64,000 nt of DNA, taken from assembly GCF_003131205.1 (NCBI RefSeq), contig NZ_QFFY01000005.1, forward strand, positions 248,001 to 312,000. Reading direction: 5' to 3'. The notes under the pieces were generated by a model. It was given only the letters and a program-made list of their open reading frames with translations. It made no database searches and was not told the DNA's origin. Made by a program: the position numbers and the translations under genes. Source of the DNA: Occallatibacter savannae (GTDB taxonomy: Bacteria; Acidobacteriota; Terriglobia; Terriglobales; Acidobacteriaceae). Within the stretch, counting starts at the first letter, position 1. Each line of letters begins with the position of its first letter. Below, one piece after another: positions 16,906 through 25,862 of this stretch.

Positions 16906-17169
16906 TTAGAGGTAATAGAGGATGACCGGAATGGTGCGCGGAGCAATGGCCGCGAGAGCGAGCAGCGTGCCGCCAAGAGCCCAGTCGAACCAGGGCACGC
17001 GGGCGACACCCCGCGAGGCCTGTTCGTCCATGTGGCGGAGCATCGCGGGCCATAGATCTCGAGACAGTTCCGGTTCGGTGCCGACGGACGGCAAAGCATT
17101 CTTCAGGAGCTGACTGAGGCGATCTGTTGCCAGATCTCTGTTATTTGATTCCTGTTCTTTGTCATTCAT
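16906..17169 (-). CDS. Single-span membrane protein, possible anti-sigma factor
   Basis: The ATG at 17169 overlaps the sigma factor stop (ATGA), giving 87 residues. The cytoplasmic part is charged and helical (NDKEQESNNRDLATDRLSQ, LWPAMLRHMDEQ) and is followed by one C-terminal membrane helix (FDWALGGTLLALAAIA). The gene order sigma - small protein with soluble N-terminus and one helix is that of anti-sigma factors; no zinc-binding HxxxCxxC motif is seen, so if it is an anti-sigma factor it is of a non-ZAS type. Confidence 0.6.
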   Translation of the reverse strand: MNDKEQESNNRDLATDRLSQLLKNALPSVGTEPELSRDLWPAMLRHMDEQASRGVARVPWFDWALGGTLLALAAIAPRTIPVILYYL

Positions 17170-17711
17170 GGCGTGATCCCCTGTTGAGTCAGGTCTTTCC
17201 GTAGTAAGCGAAGCGCGCGGAAGATCCGCAACTTCACTGCTCCAACCGAAATGCCCAGCGCCTCGGCGACTTCCTTGTGCGGCTGCTCTTCGACCACGCC
17301 GAGCAGTGCGGCAACTCGAAGTTTTGCCGGGAGCCGCGCGAAAGCCTGAACTGTCTTGGCCCGCAGCTCGGAGGTGATGGCCGGATCGCTGGCGGGTCGC
17401 GCCGGAACGATGTCCCATTGCTCGGGACATAACCCACTCTCCGGTTTCTGCCGGCGCAGCCAGTCGATCGCTGCATGAGTAGCGATGCGCCGTGCCCAGG
17501 GCTCAAACCCGCGTTCAGGATCAAAGCGAGCGTGAGCCTGATGCATGCGCCAGAAGGCTTCGATGGTGACGTCCTCGGCTGCCGAGAGATCACGCACGAT
17601 GCGCAGCACCCAGCCCTGAACGGAACGCTGGTGCGTGCGGAACAGGGTCTCGAAGGCGTCGATATCGCCATGCCTGAACTTCGACAGGACGCTGCTGGCA
17701 TCGTCCCGCAT
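17166..17711 (-). CDS. ECF-type RNA polymerase sigma factor
   Basis: A 181-residue protein with sigma-2 (FETLFRTHQRSVQGWVLRIV, then AEDVTIEAFWRMHQAHARFD, WARRIATHAAIDWLRR) and sigma-4 regions (AFARLPAKLRVAALLGVVEE, HKEVAEALGISVGAVKLRIF). There is no region 3, as expected for ECF factors. The start at 17711 has AAGGAAAAG upstream. The gene overlaps the putative anti-sigma gene, the typical arrangement for regulation by sequestration. The GH3 gene lies divergently 221 bp upstream; whether it belongs to the regulon is unknown. Confidence 0.93.
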   Translation of the reverse strand: MRDDASSVLSKFRHGDIDAFETLFRTHQRSVQGWVLRIVRDLSAAEDVTIEAFWRMHQAHARFDPERGFEPWARRIATHAAIDWLRRQKPESGLCPEQWDIVPARPASDPAITSELRAKTVQAFARLPAKLRVAALLGVVEEQPHKEVAEALGISVGAVKLRIFRALRLLRKDLTQQGITP

Positions 17712-17877
17712 CCCTGGGGCTTTTCCTTTCTGATACTGATTGCGTAGCGCGTCGCGGAAAGGTTACACCCGCGGAGCTTGGATTCCGAGAAAAGCGATTT
17801 TCCAGACAGTTTCAAGAGATGCAATCCACTTGACCAAGCCGGGTGGCGGCGGTTACCGTTGGCTCCCGGCGGGAGTA

Positions 17878-17891
17878 GAGAACGTTTTCTC
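17878..17891 (+). promoter_or_regulatory. Possible operator, imperfect inverted repeat GAGAA-N4-TTCTC
   Basis: GAGAACGTTTTCTC lies 41 bases before the GH3 start codon. It has 5-bp arms and a central AACGTT-like core reminiscent of LacI-family operators that control sugar hydrolases. No LacI gene is adjacent. It is a candidate only. Confidence 0.3.
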
Positions 17892-17932
17892 GATTTGAAT
17901 CAGAAGAAGGCTCCTGGCCCCAGAGGAACTCC

Positions 17933-20581
17933 ATGAAGACTCTTCGCATTGCTTCTCTTTTCATTTGCGCAGCAGTGATAACCGCCGGTGCGCAGGACAG
18001 CCAGAAGACGCCCTTTTTGAATACGAGTCTCTCGCCGGAGCAGCGCGCGCAGGACATCGTTCACCGCATGACACTGGAGGAGAAGGCCTCACAGCTTGTG
18101 AATCAGTCTCGGGCGATTCCGCGGCTCGGGATTCCGCACTATGACTGGTGGAGTGAGGCGCTGCACGGCGTGATCAACCAGGGCACGACGGAGTTCCCGG
18201 AGCCGGTGGGGCTGGCGGCGACGTTCGACCCAGCGGCGATTCACCAGATGGCCGAGGTGATCAGCACAGAGGGGCGCATCAAGAATGCGCAGGCGGTGCG
18301 CGAGAAGCGGGAGAACATGTTTTTCCAGGGGCTGGACTTCTGGGCGCCGAACATCAACATCTTTCGCGATCCGCGCTGGGGTCGCGGGCAGGAGACCTAC
18401 GGAGAAGATCCGTTCTTGACGGGGCGGATGGGTGTGGCTTTCGTGACCGGCATGCAAGGGACGGACCCAAAGTATTACAAGACGATTGCCACGCCGAAGC
18501 ACTATGCGGTACATAGCGGGCCGGAGTCGACGCGCCATACGGCCGATGTGAAGGTGAGCAAGCACGATGAGCTGGACACATACCTACCGGCGTTTCGCGC
18601 GACGGTGACCGAGGCGAAGGCCGGATCAGTGATGTGCGCTTACAACGACATCAACGGCGAGCCCGCGTGTGCCAGCCAGTTCCTGCTGGAGGACCAGCTA
18701 CGGGGAAAGTGGAATTTCCAAGGCTATGTGGTGTCGGATTGCGGCGCGGTGGTGGACATCTTCCGCAATCATCATTTCAAGCCATCGCAGCCAGAGGCTT
18801 CGGCGATCAGCCTGCAGCGCGGAATGGATAACGAGTGCGTCGATGGCGGCTTCCTTGTGAAAGACGACAGCGATTACAAGGCCTACGTGGATGCGGTGAA
18901 GCAGGGATATCTCAAAGAATCTGACATCGACAAGACTCTGGTGCGGCTCTACGAGGCGCGCATCAAGCTTGGCATGTTCGATCCGCCTGAGATGGTGCCC
19001 TACTCGAAGATCAGCGAGAGCGAACTGAACAGCTCGGCGAATCGCGAACTGGCGCGTAAGATTGCGAACGAGTCGATGGTGTTACTGAAGAACGATGGGA
19101 TTCTGCCGCTGAAAAAGGGCACGAAGATAGCCGTCATCGGTCCGCTGGCGGATCAGACGAAGGTGCTGCTGGGGAACTACAACGGACAGCCAACGCACAC
19201 GGTTTCGATCCTTGAGGGGCTGAAGAAGGAGTTTGCAGGCGATACGGTCACATACGTTGCGGGAACGCAGTTCCTGGGTCATGATGCCTCGCCGGTGCCT
19301 GCGTCCGCGCTGAGCGTGGACGGGAAGCCAGGCATTAAGGTGAGCTTCTCGAAGCTCGACATGAGCAACATCAACAATCCTGAAGCGATGAAGCCGGTGG
19401 CGACGCGGGTTGATGAAACGGTCGATGCCGGTGCAAAGCCGCTGCCGACGGAGACGGAGAATGTGCGGCCGCTGGTGATGCGCTATGAGGGAATGTTGAC
19501 GGCGCAGGAAACAGGTGACTATGCGCTAGGACTGAAGGCGAGCGGCTTTTTCCGGATCCAGGTTGATGGCAAGAATGTGACGTCGGCTTACGATGCTGAT
19601 CCTTCGGAGCCGAAGCTAGGGCAGGTGCACCTGGAAGCTGGCAGGCCTGCGAAGCTGCAGGTAGAGTACACGGCGCCGGAGAAGGGCGGCCCGAATGCAG
19701 TTCTGATGTGGAACAAAGTTGACTGGACACCCAGGCCGGAGGCGGTCGAAGCAGCGAAGAAGGCTGACGTTGTCGTGGCAGTTCTGGGAATCACAAGCGA
19801 ACTGGAAGGCGAAGAGATGCAGGTGAGCGTGCCTGGGTTCAAGGGCGGTGATCGCACCAGCATCGATATGCCGAAGGCCGAAGAGGATCTGCTGAAGTCG
19901 GTTGCGGCTGCGGGCAAGCCGGTGGTGCTGGTGCTGACGAACGGAAGCGCGCTGGCAGTGAACTGGGCCAACGAACATGCCAATGCGATTCTCGATGCGT
20001 TCTATCCGGGCGAAGAGGGCGGCACGGCAGTTGCGGAGACGCTTTCGGGGAAGAACAATCCGGCGGGACGGCTCGCGGTGACGTTCTACAAGAGCGTGGA
20101 CGATCTGCCGCCATTTGAGGATTACGCGATGAAGGGGCGGACGTATCGCTACTACACGGGAACGCCGCTCTATCCATTCGGCTACGGGCTCAGCTATACG
20201 AAGTTCAGCTATAGCGGCTTGGAGGTTGGGAAGGCGAGCGTGAAGGCTGGGGATTCGGTGACGGCGGATGTGACAGTCACGAACAGCGGGGATCGCGATG
20301 GGGATGAGGTGGTGCAGCTCTATCTGAAGTTCCCGAATGCGCCCGGTGCGCCGCTTAAGGCACTGCGCGGATTCCAGCGTGTGCATATCGCGAAAGGCGC
20401 GTCGCAGAAGGTTCACTTCGAACTGAAGGACCGCGATCTGAGCATGGTGACCGAAGCCGGCGAACCGGTGATTGCTGAAGGCGATTACTCGATGTTCGTC
20501 GGCGGCGGGCAGCCGGATACTTCAGCACAGACGGTGAACGCGAAGTTCCACATCAGCGGGACGAAGAATCTTCCGGAGTGA
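17933..20581 (+). CDS. GH3 beta-glycosidase with PA14 insert (beta-glucosidase/xylosidase)
   Basis: An 882-residue exported enzyme. The signal peptide MKTLRIASLFICAAVITAG is followed by the GH3 catalytic barrel: HYDWWSEALHG, APNINIFRDPRWGRGQETYG, the KH(x)4SGPE segment (PKHYAVHSGPE, from 188) and the nucleophile Asp269 in YVVSDCGAV. The second GH3 domain contains a PA14-type insertion (about residues 455-600; YEGMLTAQETGDYALGLKAS). The C-terminal fibronectin-III-like domain is DEVVQLYLKF onward. It likely acts in the periplasm on beta-linked oligosaccharides from plant polysaccharides; the CAYNDINGEPACAS signature resembles beta-xylosidase-type members. GAGGAA precedes the ATG. A strong terminator follows. 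Confidence 0.95.
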   Translation: MKTLRIASLFICAAVITAGAQDSQKTPFLNTSLSPEQRAQDIVHRMTLEEKASQLVNQSRAIPRLGIPHYDWWSEALHGVINQGTTEFPEPVGLAATFDPAAIHQMAEVISTEGRIKNAQAVREKRENMFFQGLDFWAPNINIFRDPRWGRGQETYGEDPFLTGRMGVAFVTGMQGTDPKYYKTIATPKHYAVHSGPESTRHTADVKVSKHDELDTYLPAFRATVTEAKAGSVMCAYNDINGEPACASQFLLEDQLRGKWNFQGYVVSDCGAVVDIFRNHHFKPSQPEASAISLQRGMDNECVDGGFLVKDDSDYKAYVDAVKQGYLKESDIDKTLVRLYEARIKLGMFDPPEMVPYSKISESELNSSANRELARKIANESMVLLKNDGILPLKKGTKIAVIGPLADQTKVLLGNYNGQPTHTVSILEGLKKEFAGDTVTYVAGTQFLGHDASPVPASALSVDGKPGIKVSFSKLDMSNINNPEAMKPVATRVDETVDAGAKPLPTETENVRPLVMRYEGMLTAQETGDYALGLKASGFFRIQVDGKNVTSAYDADPSEPKLGQVHLEAGRPAKLQVEYTAPEKGGPNAVLMWNKVDWTPRPEAVEAAKKADVVVAVLGITSELEGEEMQVSVPGFKGGDRTSIDMPKAEEDLLKSVAAAGKPVVLVLTNGSALAVNWANEHANAILDAFYPGEEGGTAVAETLSGKNNPAGRLAVTFYKSVDDLPPFEDYAMKGRTYRYYTGTPLYPFGYGLSYTKFSYSGLEVGKASVKAGDSVTADVTVTNSGDRDGDEVVQLYLKFPNAPGAPLKALRGFQRVHIAKGASQKVHFELKDRDLSMVTEAGEPVIAEGDYSMFVGGGQPDTSAQTVNAKFHISGTKNLPE

Positions 20582-20599
20582 GCCGGATCAGTCTTCTTC

Positions 20600-20635
20600 G
20601 CAAGGGCGCTTCGATGAGAGGCGCCCTTGCTTTTT
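20600..20635 (+). terminator. Rho-independent terminator after the GH3 gene
   Basis: A perfect 10-bp stem GCAAGGGCGC / GCGCCCTTGC with an 11-base loop, followed by TTTTT. It begins 19 bases after the GH3 stop codon. Confidence 0.92.
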
Positions 20636-20805
20636 GCGAAGACTCCCTTCGTTCTTCAGGAACATTCCTAGAACACGCGGTGTCTACATTGAGCACAGTG
20701 GTTCTGATGGGATTGATCGGAGCGAGCAGGAACTCCGCTCACGCGCCGCCGTAGAGGGGCGGCCGAAGCGGCTCGGGCGGTTGCGTCCTGAGATGATCCG
20801 CGCTT

Positions 20806-20832
20806 CCCATCGGCAAGGCTGCTGATGGGAGG
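20806..20832 (+). promoter_or_regulatory. Hairpin overlapping the ribosome binding site of the TonB gene
   Basis: CCCATCGGC (20806-20814) can pair with GCTGATGGG (20821-20829), nine pairs with one G-U and a six-base loop. The last three G of the stem are the first half of the SD sequence GGGAGG, seven bases before the ATG. It could hide the SD and so modulate translation, for example with temperature; this is inference from sequence alone. Confidence 0.4.
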
Positions 20833-20838
20833 CTGATC

Positions 20839-21546
20839 ATGTTTGAGGATTCGACGTTTGAATCAACGGGGAAGATCAAGACACGCAGCCGTCGCTGGAT
20901 GATGGCAACACTCGCGCTGAATGGGACGATCCTTGCGATCCTGGTTCTGATGCCGCTGATCTATCCGGACGCGCTGCCGCGGCATATTCTTACGATACTG
21001 CTGGTGGCGCCGGATGCTCCAAAGCAGTTGCCGCCGGAACCAATCGCGGATCGGAGAATTGCGACACCCAATCGCGAGTTCGTAGACGGTCGAATCACTG
21101 CGCCACCGACGATTCCGACAATCATCAGAATGATCGACACTCCGGAGCGTCCTTTGCAAAGCGACTTTGCGGCAAACTTCTCGCCGGGAGAGCCGGGAGC
21201 AGACGGCAAGAGTCCATTTGGAGAGGGCCAACATGTGACGGTTATCCATCCGGTGTCCGCATCCATTCACCTCTCGTCGAGGTTGGTGGAAGGAAATCTG
21301 ATCTACAAGAGCGTTCCGCAATATCCGGTGATTGCTAAGGCAACGCACACGGAGGGAACGATAGTTCTACAAGCAATGATCTCGAAGACTGGAACCATCG
21401 AAGGCCTGCATGTGATCAGCGGGCCGCAGATGCTGCAGCAGGCTGCGATCGACGCGGTGAAGACGTGGCGCTACAAGCCCTACATGCTCAACGGACAGGC
21501 TGTCGAAGTGGAGACGACCGTGAACGTGATCTTCAAACTGCAATGA
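20839..21546 (+). CDS. TonB-type energy transducer
   Basis: A 235-residue protein with a basic cytoplasmic N-terminus, one membrane anchor (WMMATLALNGTILAILVLM), a Pro-rich periplasmic spacer (QLPPEPIADRR, APPTIPTII) and a C-terminal TonB domain (from about 150: LIYKSVPQYPVIAKATHTEG, IVLQAMISKTGTIEGLHVIS, AIDAVKTWRYKPYMLNGQAV). It should transmit proton-motive force to TonB-dependent outer-membrane receptors. ExbB/ExbD are not in the window. The SD is GGGAGG, partly held in a hairpin. A terminator follows, so the gene is probably monocistronic. Confidence 0.93.
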   Translation: MFEDSTFESTGKIKTRSRRWMMATLALNGTILAILVLMPLIYPDALPRHILTILLVAPDAPKQLPPEPIADRRIATPNREFVDGRITAPPTIPTIIRMIDTPERPLQSDFAANFSPGEPGADGKSPFGEGQHVTVIHPVSASIHLSSRLVEGNLIYKSVPQYPVIAKATHTEGTIVLQAMISKTGTIEGLHVISGPQMLQQAAIDAVKTWRYKPYMLNGQAVEVETTVNVIFKLQ

Positions 21547-21584
21547 GCGAGAGCAGAAGGTCGATCAGGTCTCCACTTCAGGAG

Positions 21585-21615
21585 CAGGCGCATCCAACCA
21601 GATGCGCCTGTTCTT
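21585..21615 (+). terminator. Rho-independent terminator after the TonB gene
   Basis: A perfect 9-bp stem CAGGCGCAT / ATGCGCCTG with an eight-base loop, followed by the T-rich run TTCTT. Confidence 0.85.
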
Positions 21616-21669
21616 GATCTTGCTTGAAGTGGCGCTGAGCGCGTGCCATCGGCGACAATCGCTTATGCC

Positions 21670-22815
21670 ATGCGAAAACTGAATCGCCGCGAATTTCTGA
21701 TGTCCTCTTCAGCCGCTACACTCGCTGCCGCAACCGGTCTTGCTACCTTCCGGCCGCAACGAATCTTCGTAGCCTCGAATACAGCGGAAGGGATTCGGGC
21801 CTTCAATTGGGATCCGGCAGACGGGACGTTGGTTGATGCCGGAGTCGCTGCGAAAGTCGATATGGTGGACTGGATCTGCTTCTCGCCGGACCGCAGATAC
21901 ATCTATGCGGCGTGCGAGGTGGACAGCTTCAATGGAAAGCCAACGGGAGAGCTGGCAAGCTTTCACGTTGTAGATGGGAAGCTGGAGCAGCTCTCGGGAG
22001 TGAACTCGGCGAGCAAGGGCACGTGCCACTGCGCGATCGACCACACGGGCAATGTCCTCATCTCGGCTGACTACGACGGCGGAAGCGCTGCGAGCTTCAA
22101 GGTGACCGACGGCAAGTTGAGCCCGCTTGCGTGGAGCGAGCACTACACCGTGCACGGACCGAATCCCGACCGGCAGGAGTCGGCGCATGCGCACTTCGCT
22201 TCGTTCTCGCCGGACAATCGGTTTGCCTATGTCAACGATCTGGGCGGGGACATGATTCACATCTATACGTTCTCGACAGAAACAGCCGAGTTGAAGCGCG
22301 CAGGTGCGTATCACTCGGCGCCCGGAGCGGGGCCGCGCACGCTGCACTTCCATCCGAACGGGCACACTGCCTACTCGATGAACGAGATGGCTTCGTCAGT
22401 GGACGTGCTGAAGTGGAACAAGGCGGACGGCAGCTTAACGCGCGTCAATACCGTGCATCTGCTTCCGCAGAATGCGCCACTGCCGGACAAGAAAGATGCG
22501 CCGCAGGGAAACACCGGCTGCGACACCGTGATCACGAAGGATGGACGTTTCGTCTACTTCGCGAATCGCGGGACGGACTTTCTGTTCAGCTTCAAGGTCG
22601 ACCCGGCGACTGGCGCTCTGACGCCGATGGAGAAGACAGGCACGGGCGGTAAGACGCCGCGTAACTTCACGCTTGATCCGTCGGAGCGCTGGATGCTGGT
22701 TGCCGATCAGAACTCGAATAATCTGGCAATCTTCGCGCGGGATGCAGCAACAGGAAAGTTGGCGAAAGAGGCCAGGAAGGTGGATTGCCCTACGCCGATG
22801 TGCATCCTTTTCTGA
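21670..22815 (+). CDS. Lactonase-family beta-propeller protein, Tat-exported
   Basis: From the ATG at 21670 the product is 381 residues (a GTG at 21643 would add nine). The N-terminus MRKLNRREFLMSSSAATL is a twin-arginine signal. The mature part is a seven-bladed propeller of the 6-phosphogluconolactonase-like family (PF10282), with repeated blades such as CFSPDRRYIYAACEVDSF, ASFSPDNRFAYVNDLGGD and ITKDGRFVYFANRG. Export suggests it does not serve the cytoplasmic pentose-phosphate pathway; the substrate may be an extracellular lactone or it may be structural. The gene stands alone between a terminator and the convergent lpxC. Confidence 0.88.
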   Translation: MRKLNRREFLMSSSAATLAAATGLATFRPQRIFVASNTAEGIRAFNWDPADGTLVDAGVAAKVDMVDWICFSPDRRYIYAACEVDSFNGKPTGELASFHVVDGKLEQLSGVNSASKGTCHCAIDHTGNVLISADYDGGSAASFKVTDGKLSPLAWSEHYTVHGPNPDRQESAHAHFASFSPDNRFAYVNDLGGDMIHIYTFSTETAELKRAGAYHSAPGAGPRTLHFHPNGHTAYSMNEMASSVDVLKWNKADGSLTRVNTVHLLPQNAPLPDKKDAPQGNTGCDTVITKDGRFVYFANRGTDFLFSFKVDPATGALTPMEKTGTGGKTPRNFTLDPSERWMLVADQNSNNLAIFARDAATGKLAKEARKVDCPTPMCILF

Positions 22816-22839
22816 GCCGAGACGTTCGCGTTTGAGTAA

Positions 22840-23775
22840 TTAGGCACCGAGGAGTGCGGGGCGGCTCATAGCCGCGACGGAGAGGTGTTCGTCTGACGGT
22901 TCTGTTGCAGGCTTAGCCGGGACGTGCACCATCTCCCAGGTGGAGCGGTCTTTCATCAGTTTTGCTACGAGGGCCGTGTGCATGGCATGGCCGGCGCGCT
23001 CGGCGACTACGAGGCCTTCAATGCGGCGGCCTGCGAGAGCGAGATCGCCGATGAGGTCAAGCACCTTGTGGCGCACATACTCATCGCTGAAGCGCAGCGG
23101 GCCGTTTTCAGGACCTTTCGGTCCGAGGACGATAGCGTTCTCTTCGCTGGCTCCACGAATAAGGCCCATGTCGCGGAGCTTCTTTTCGTCAGCCTTGTAT
23201 CCGAAGGTGCGGGCGGGAGCGATGAAGGTGCCGTACGTTTCGGCGGCGAGATCGATGCTGGTTTCCTGTCGGCCGATTGGAGCGGGGAAGTCGATGGTGT
23301 ACTGGATCCGGTACCCGGTGCCGGGGTAGAGGCCTATAAATTTGTCGCCGTCGCGGACTTCAATCGACTTGAGGACCTTGATGGACTCGCGCTTTCGCCG
23401 TTGCGTCTTGATGCCGGCGTCGCGGAAGGCCTGCACGTAGGGTAGAGCGCTGCCGTCCAGGATAGGGAGTTCGAGGTTATCGAGCTCAACGATGACGTTA
23501 TCAATGCCCATTCCGATGAGGGAGCTGAGCAGGTGTTCGGTTGTCGAGATCAGAACGCCCTGTCGCATGAGGCTGGTGGCGTAGCTGACCTTGGCGACGT
23601 TGCGGCCGGTTGCCGGGATTTCGAAATTGTCGAGATCGGTGCGGCGGAAGACAATTCCGGAACCGGCGGGGGCGGGCAGCAGCCGCATGGTGACGGGAGC
23701 GCCGGAGTGGAGGCCTACGCCTGTGAACTCCAGCGGGGCGGCAATCGTCTGCTCCAGATGGTCGGATTGAACCAA
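22840..23775 (-). CDS. lpxC: UDP-3-O-acyl-N-acetylglucosamine deacetylase
   Basis: A 311-residue LpxC, the committed zinc-dependent step of lipid A synthesis. Visible signatures are LEQTIAAPLEFTGVGLHSG, STTEHLLSSL with zinc ligand His81, the second zinc site HKVLDLIGDL (His and Asp), and the C-terminal GHAMHTALV active-site histidine. It is the monofunctional type, with no fused FabZ. The start appears to be TTG at 23775 with GGAG upstream. It supports a Gram-negative envelope with LPS. It is convergent with the lactonase gene, and no other lpx gene is adjacent. Confidence 0.96.
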   Translation of the reverse strand: MVQSDHLEQTIAAPLEFTGVGLHSGAPVTMRLLPAPAGSGIVFRRTDLDNFEIPATGRNVAKVSYATSLMRQGVLISTTEHLLSSLIGMGIDNVIVELDNLELPILDGSALPYVQAFRDAGIKTQRRKRESIKVLKSIEVRDGDKFIGLYPGTGYRIQYTIDFPAPIGRQETSIDLAAETYGTFIAPARTFGYKADEKKLRDMGLIRGASEENAIVLGPKGPENGPLRFSDEYVRHKVLDLIGDLALAGRRIEGLVVAERAGHAMHTALVAKLMKDRSTWEMVHVPAKPATEPSDEHLSVAAMSRPALLGA

Positions 23776-24049
23776 GGCCTATAACTCCAAAAGAACCGGC
23801 TACAACAAACCTGGGGTCGTAACCGCAAGATTAGACGCGGAATAGCGAGATGATAGTGTGGTAATTTTGCAACACCCTGTGCGGTTGAGGCCGGAAAACG
23901 CCAAGAACTGTACCGAACTCTCGGCAGATCAAGGCGATAGGCTGGTCACTCTGAGGTAACACAGCTGCAACAAAACACTGCCGCGTGCCGCCGGAGGAAA
24001 CCGGGACTGTGGGGGTGCCGGGGTTTTGCCTGGGTGAGAGTCCGGGGGC

Positions 24050-25069
24050 TCAGGCGGTTTCCATGGCGGCGAGGATGGCGTCGGCGAACTGGGTGGTGCC
24101 GCAGGTGCCGCCGACGTCGCGGGTTAGGCATTTGCGCTCGGAGTAGACGGTTTCGAGCGCTTTCTGAACTTTGGCGGCGGCTGCGGATTCGTCGAGGTGA
24201 TGAAGCATCAGAATCGCAGACTGAAGCAGCGCGGTGGGGTTGGCGAGGTCTTTGCCGGCGATGTCGGGGGCGGAGCCGTGGACGGCCTCGAAGATGGCGC
24301 ACTCGTGGCCGAGGTTCGCACCGGGTACGAGGCCGAGTCCGCCGACGAAGGCAGCGCAGAGATCGCTGACAATGTCGCCATAGAGATTCTCGAGCAACAG
24401 GGTGTCGTACTGGTATGGATTCATGACGAGTTGCATGCAGGTGTTGTCGATGATGTGCTCGCCGTAGAAGACCTCGGGGTAGCTTTCGGAGATTTTGCGC
24501 GCGCAGCGAAGAAACAGGCCGTCAGAGAGCTTCATGATGTTGGCCTTGTGGATGGAGTGGATCTTTTTGCGGCCGTGCTTGCGCGCGTAGTCGAAGGCGA
24601 ACTTAGCGATGCGGGTGGAGCCTTTTTCGGTGATGACCTTGATGCTTTCGACGACGCCGGGAACGACTTCATGCTCGAGGCCGACGTACTCGCCTTCAGT
24701 GTTCTCACGAACGATGATGAGGTCGACGCCGGGCCATTTGGTTTCAAGGCCGGGGAGGTTACGGATAGGGCGGAAGTTGGCGAAGAGATCGAATTGCTTG
24801 CGGAGCGTGACGTTGATGCTCTTGAATCCGCCACCGATGGGCGTGGTCACGGGGCCTTTGAGCGCGACCTTGTTGCGGGCGATGGAGTCGCTGAGGTCGG
24901 CAGGGATGTATTCGCCGAAGATCTCGAAGGCTTCAGCGCCGGCGGCGAAGCGCTCCCAGTCCCACTTGATGCCGGTGGCCTCGAGGATGCGAACGACAGC
25001 GTGAGTGACTTCCGGGCCGATGCCGTCGCCGGGGATGAGCGTGACTTTGTGGGATTTGGTTTCAGGCAT
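24050..25069 (-). CDS. NAD-dependent isocitrate dehydrogenase
   Basis: A 339-residue beta-decarboxylating dehydrogenase. Conserved elements: VTLIPGDGIGPEV, the substrate loop GPVTTPIGGGFKSINVTLRK with Ser and Asn expected for isocitrate, IIVRENTEGEYVGLEH, DNTCMQLVMNPYQYD and the cofactor region EAVHGSAPDIAGKD. Isopropylmalate dehydrogenases have different residues in the substrate loop, and the size and loop fit bacterial NAD-IDH. It works in the citric acid cycle in the cytoplasm. It is monocistronic, with 274 bp to lpxC. Homoisocitrate dehydrogenase is a less likely alternative. Confidence 0.88.
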   Translation of the reverse strand: MPETKSHKVTLIPGDGIGPEVTHAVVRILEATGIKWDWERFAAGAEAFEIFGEYIPADLSDSIARNKVALKGPVTTPIGGGFKSINVTLRKQFDLFANFRPIRNLPGLETKWPGVDLIIVRENTEGEYVGLEHEVVPGVVESIKVITEKGSTRIAKFAFDYARKHGRKKIHSIHKANIMKLSDGLFLRCARKISESYPEVFYGEHIIDNTCMQLVMNPYQYDTLLLENLYGDIVSDLCAAFVGGLGLVPGANLGHECAIFEAVHGSAPDIAGKDLANPTALLQSAILMLHHLDESAAAAKVQKALETVYSERKCLTRDVGGTCGTTQFADAILAAMETA

Positions 25070-25217
25070 TTGTGAAGTGCGAGCTCCTCGCTATTAGCTT
25101 ATCCGGGTGGGCTGATCCGACGGAGAACGGCCGATGCGGAATCTAGCTTGTCAGTACTCTGTTACCAAAGGCCCTATTTGAGGAACAGTCCCTGATGTTT
25201 AAAACGATTGAATAGAA

Positions 25218-25862
25218 ATGACTGCGATTCTTCACTTTGGACGGGAGGTGGAATGCTTCCCTTTTCTAAGGTCCAGAGGCTATACCATCGACTTCTTCCA
25301 GCACTCGATCGACTTTCGCGCAATCCGGAAGTCGGCGGTTGAGTACGATCTGGTGTCGCTGGCAGAGGCTGCGAGCGAGCGGCTGTTGGGTGCGGCAACG
25401 GAAGCCAGAGAGCGCTTGCTGGTTCCAGCCATTCTCTTTCGCACGAGCATCGAGGGCGCGGAAGCTGGAAGTGCTTCGCGGGGTTCTGACTACGACATGG
25501 AGTTTCTTCCGGACGAACCGGCGGGCATCTGGATCAGCGAACTTGATGATCTGGTGGCTCGCGGGCGCAGGCTTCGGCGCGCCACGAAGAGAATCGTTGC
25601 AAGATCCGTGGAACTCAGAGAGGCGTCCGCAAGGGTCATCGAAAAAACGAGGCTGGAGATCGAGAGAGCGAAACAACTGAGCGACTCGAACGAGATGATG
25701 AAGCCTATCGCGAACATGCTCGCTGACCGGCTGCTGGCGTGCAGAAGATGTGGAGAAAGCTTCGTTTTCACTGCGGGCGAACAGCTGCTGTTTCAGCTTC
25801 GCGGCGCCGAGCGCATGCCGGAGAGATGCGGGAGATGCCGCTTGGAGCCTGCGATCGGATAA
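25218..25862 (+). CDS. Protein with C-terminal zinc ribbon (zf-trcl-like)
   Basis: A 214-residue soluble protein. The first 160 residues are helical and unassigned, with a coiled-coil stretch RSVELREASARVIEKTRLEI. The last 45 contain a zinc ribbon: LLACRRCGESFVFTAGEQLL and RCGRC, matching the 'probable zinc-ribbon' (PF13451) pattern CxxCGxxFVFTxGEQ...CxxC. The biochemical role of this ribbon family is unknown to me. The gene stands alone, with no clear SD before the ATG. Confidence 0.65.
   Translation: MTAILHFGREVECFPFLRSRGYTIDFFQHSIDFRAIRKSAVEYDLVSLAEAASERLLGAATEARERLLVPAILFRTSIEGAEAGSASRGSDYDMEFLPDEPAGIWISELDDLVARGRRLRRATKRIVARSVELREASARVIEKTRLEIERAKQLSDSNEMMKPIANMLADRLLACRRCGESFVFTAGEQLLFQLRGAERMPERCGRCRLEPAIG

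Noticed and set aside
16419..17099. Frame of 226 codons covering the small membrane protein genes
   Set aside because: Out of frame with two genes that have SDs, membrane helices and an ATGA overlap with the sigma factor gene; the translation is Arg/Pro/Ser-rich.
24197..25075. A 292-codon plus-strand open frame opposite the isocitrate dehydrogenase gene
   Set aside because: It is the antisense shadow of a complete, well-conserved enzyme; the protein is Asp/Glu/Gly/Val-rich without domain pattern, as expected for the complement of GC-rich codons.
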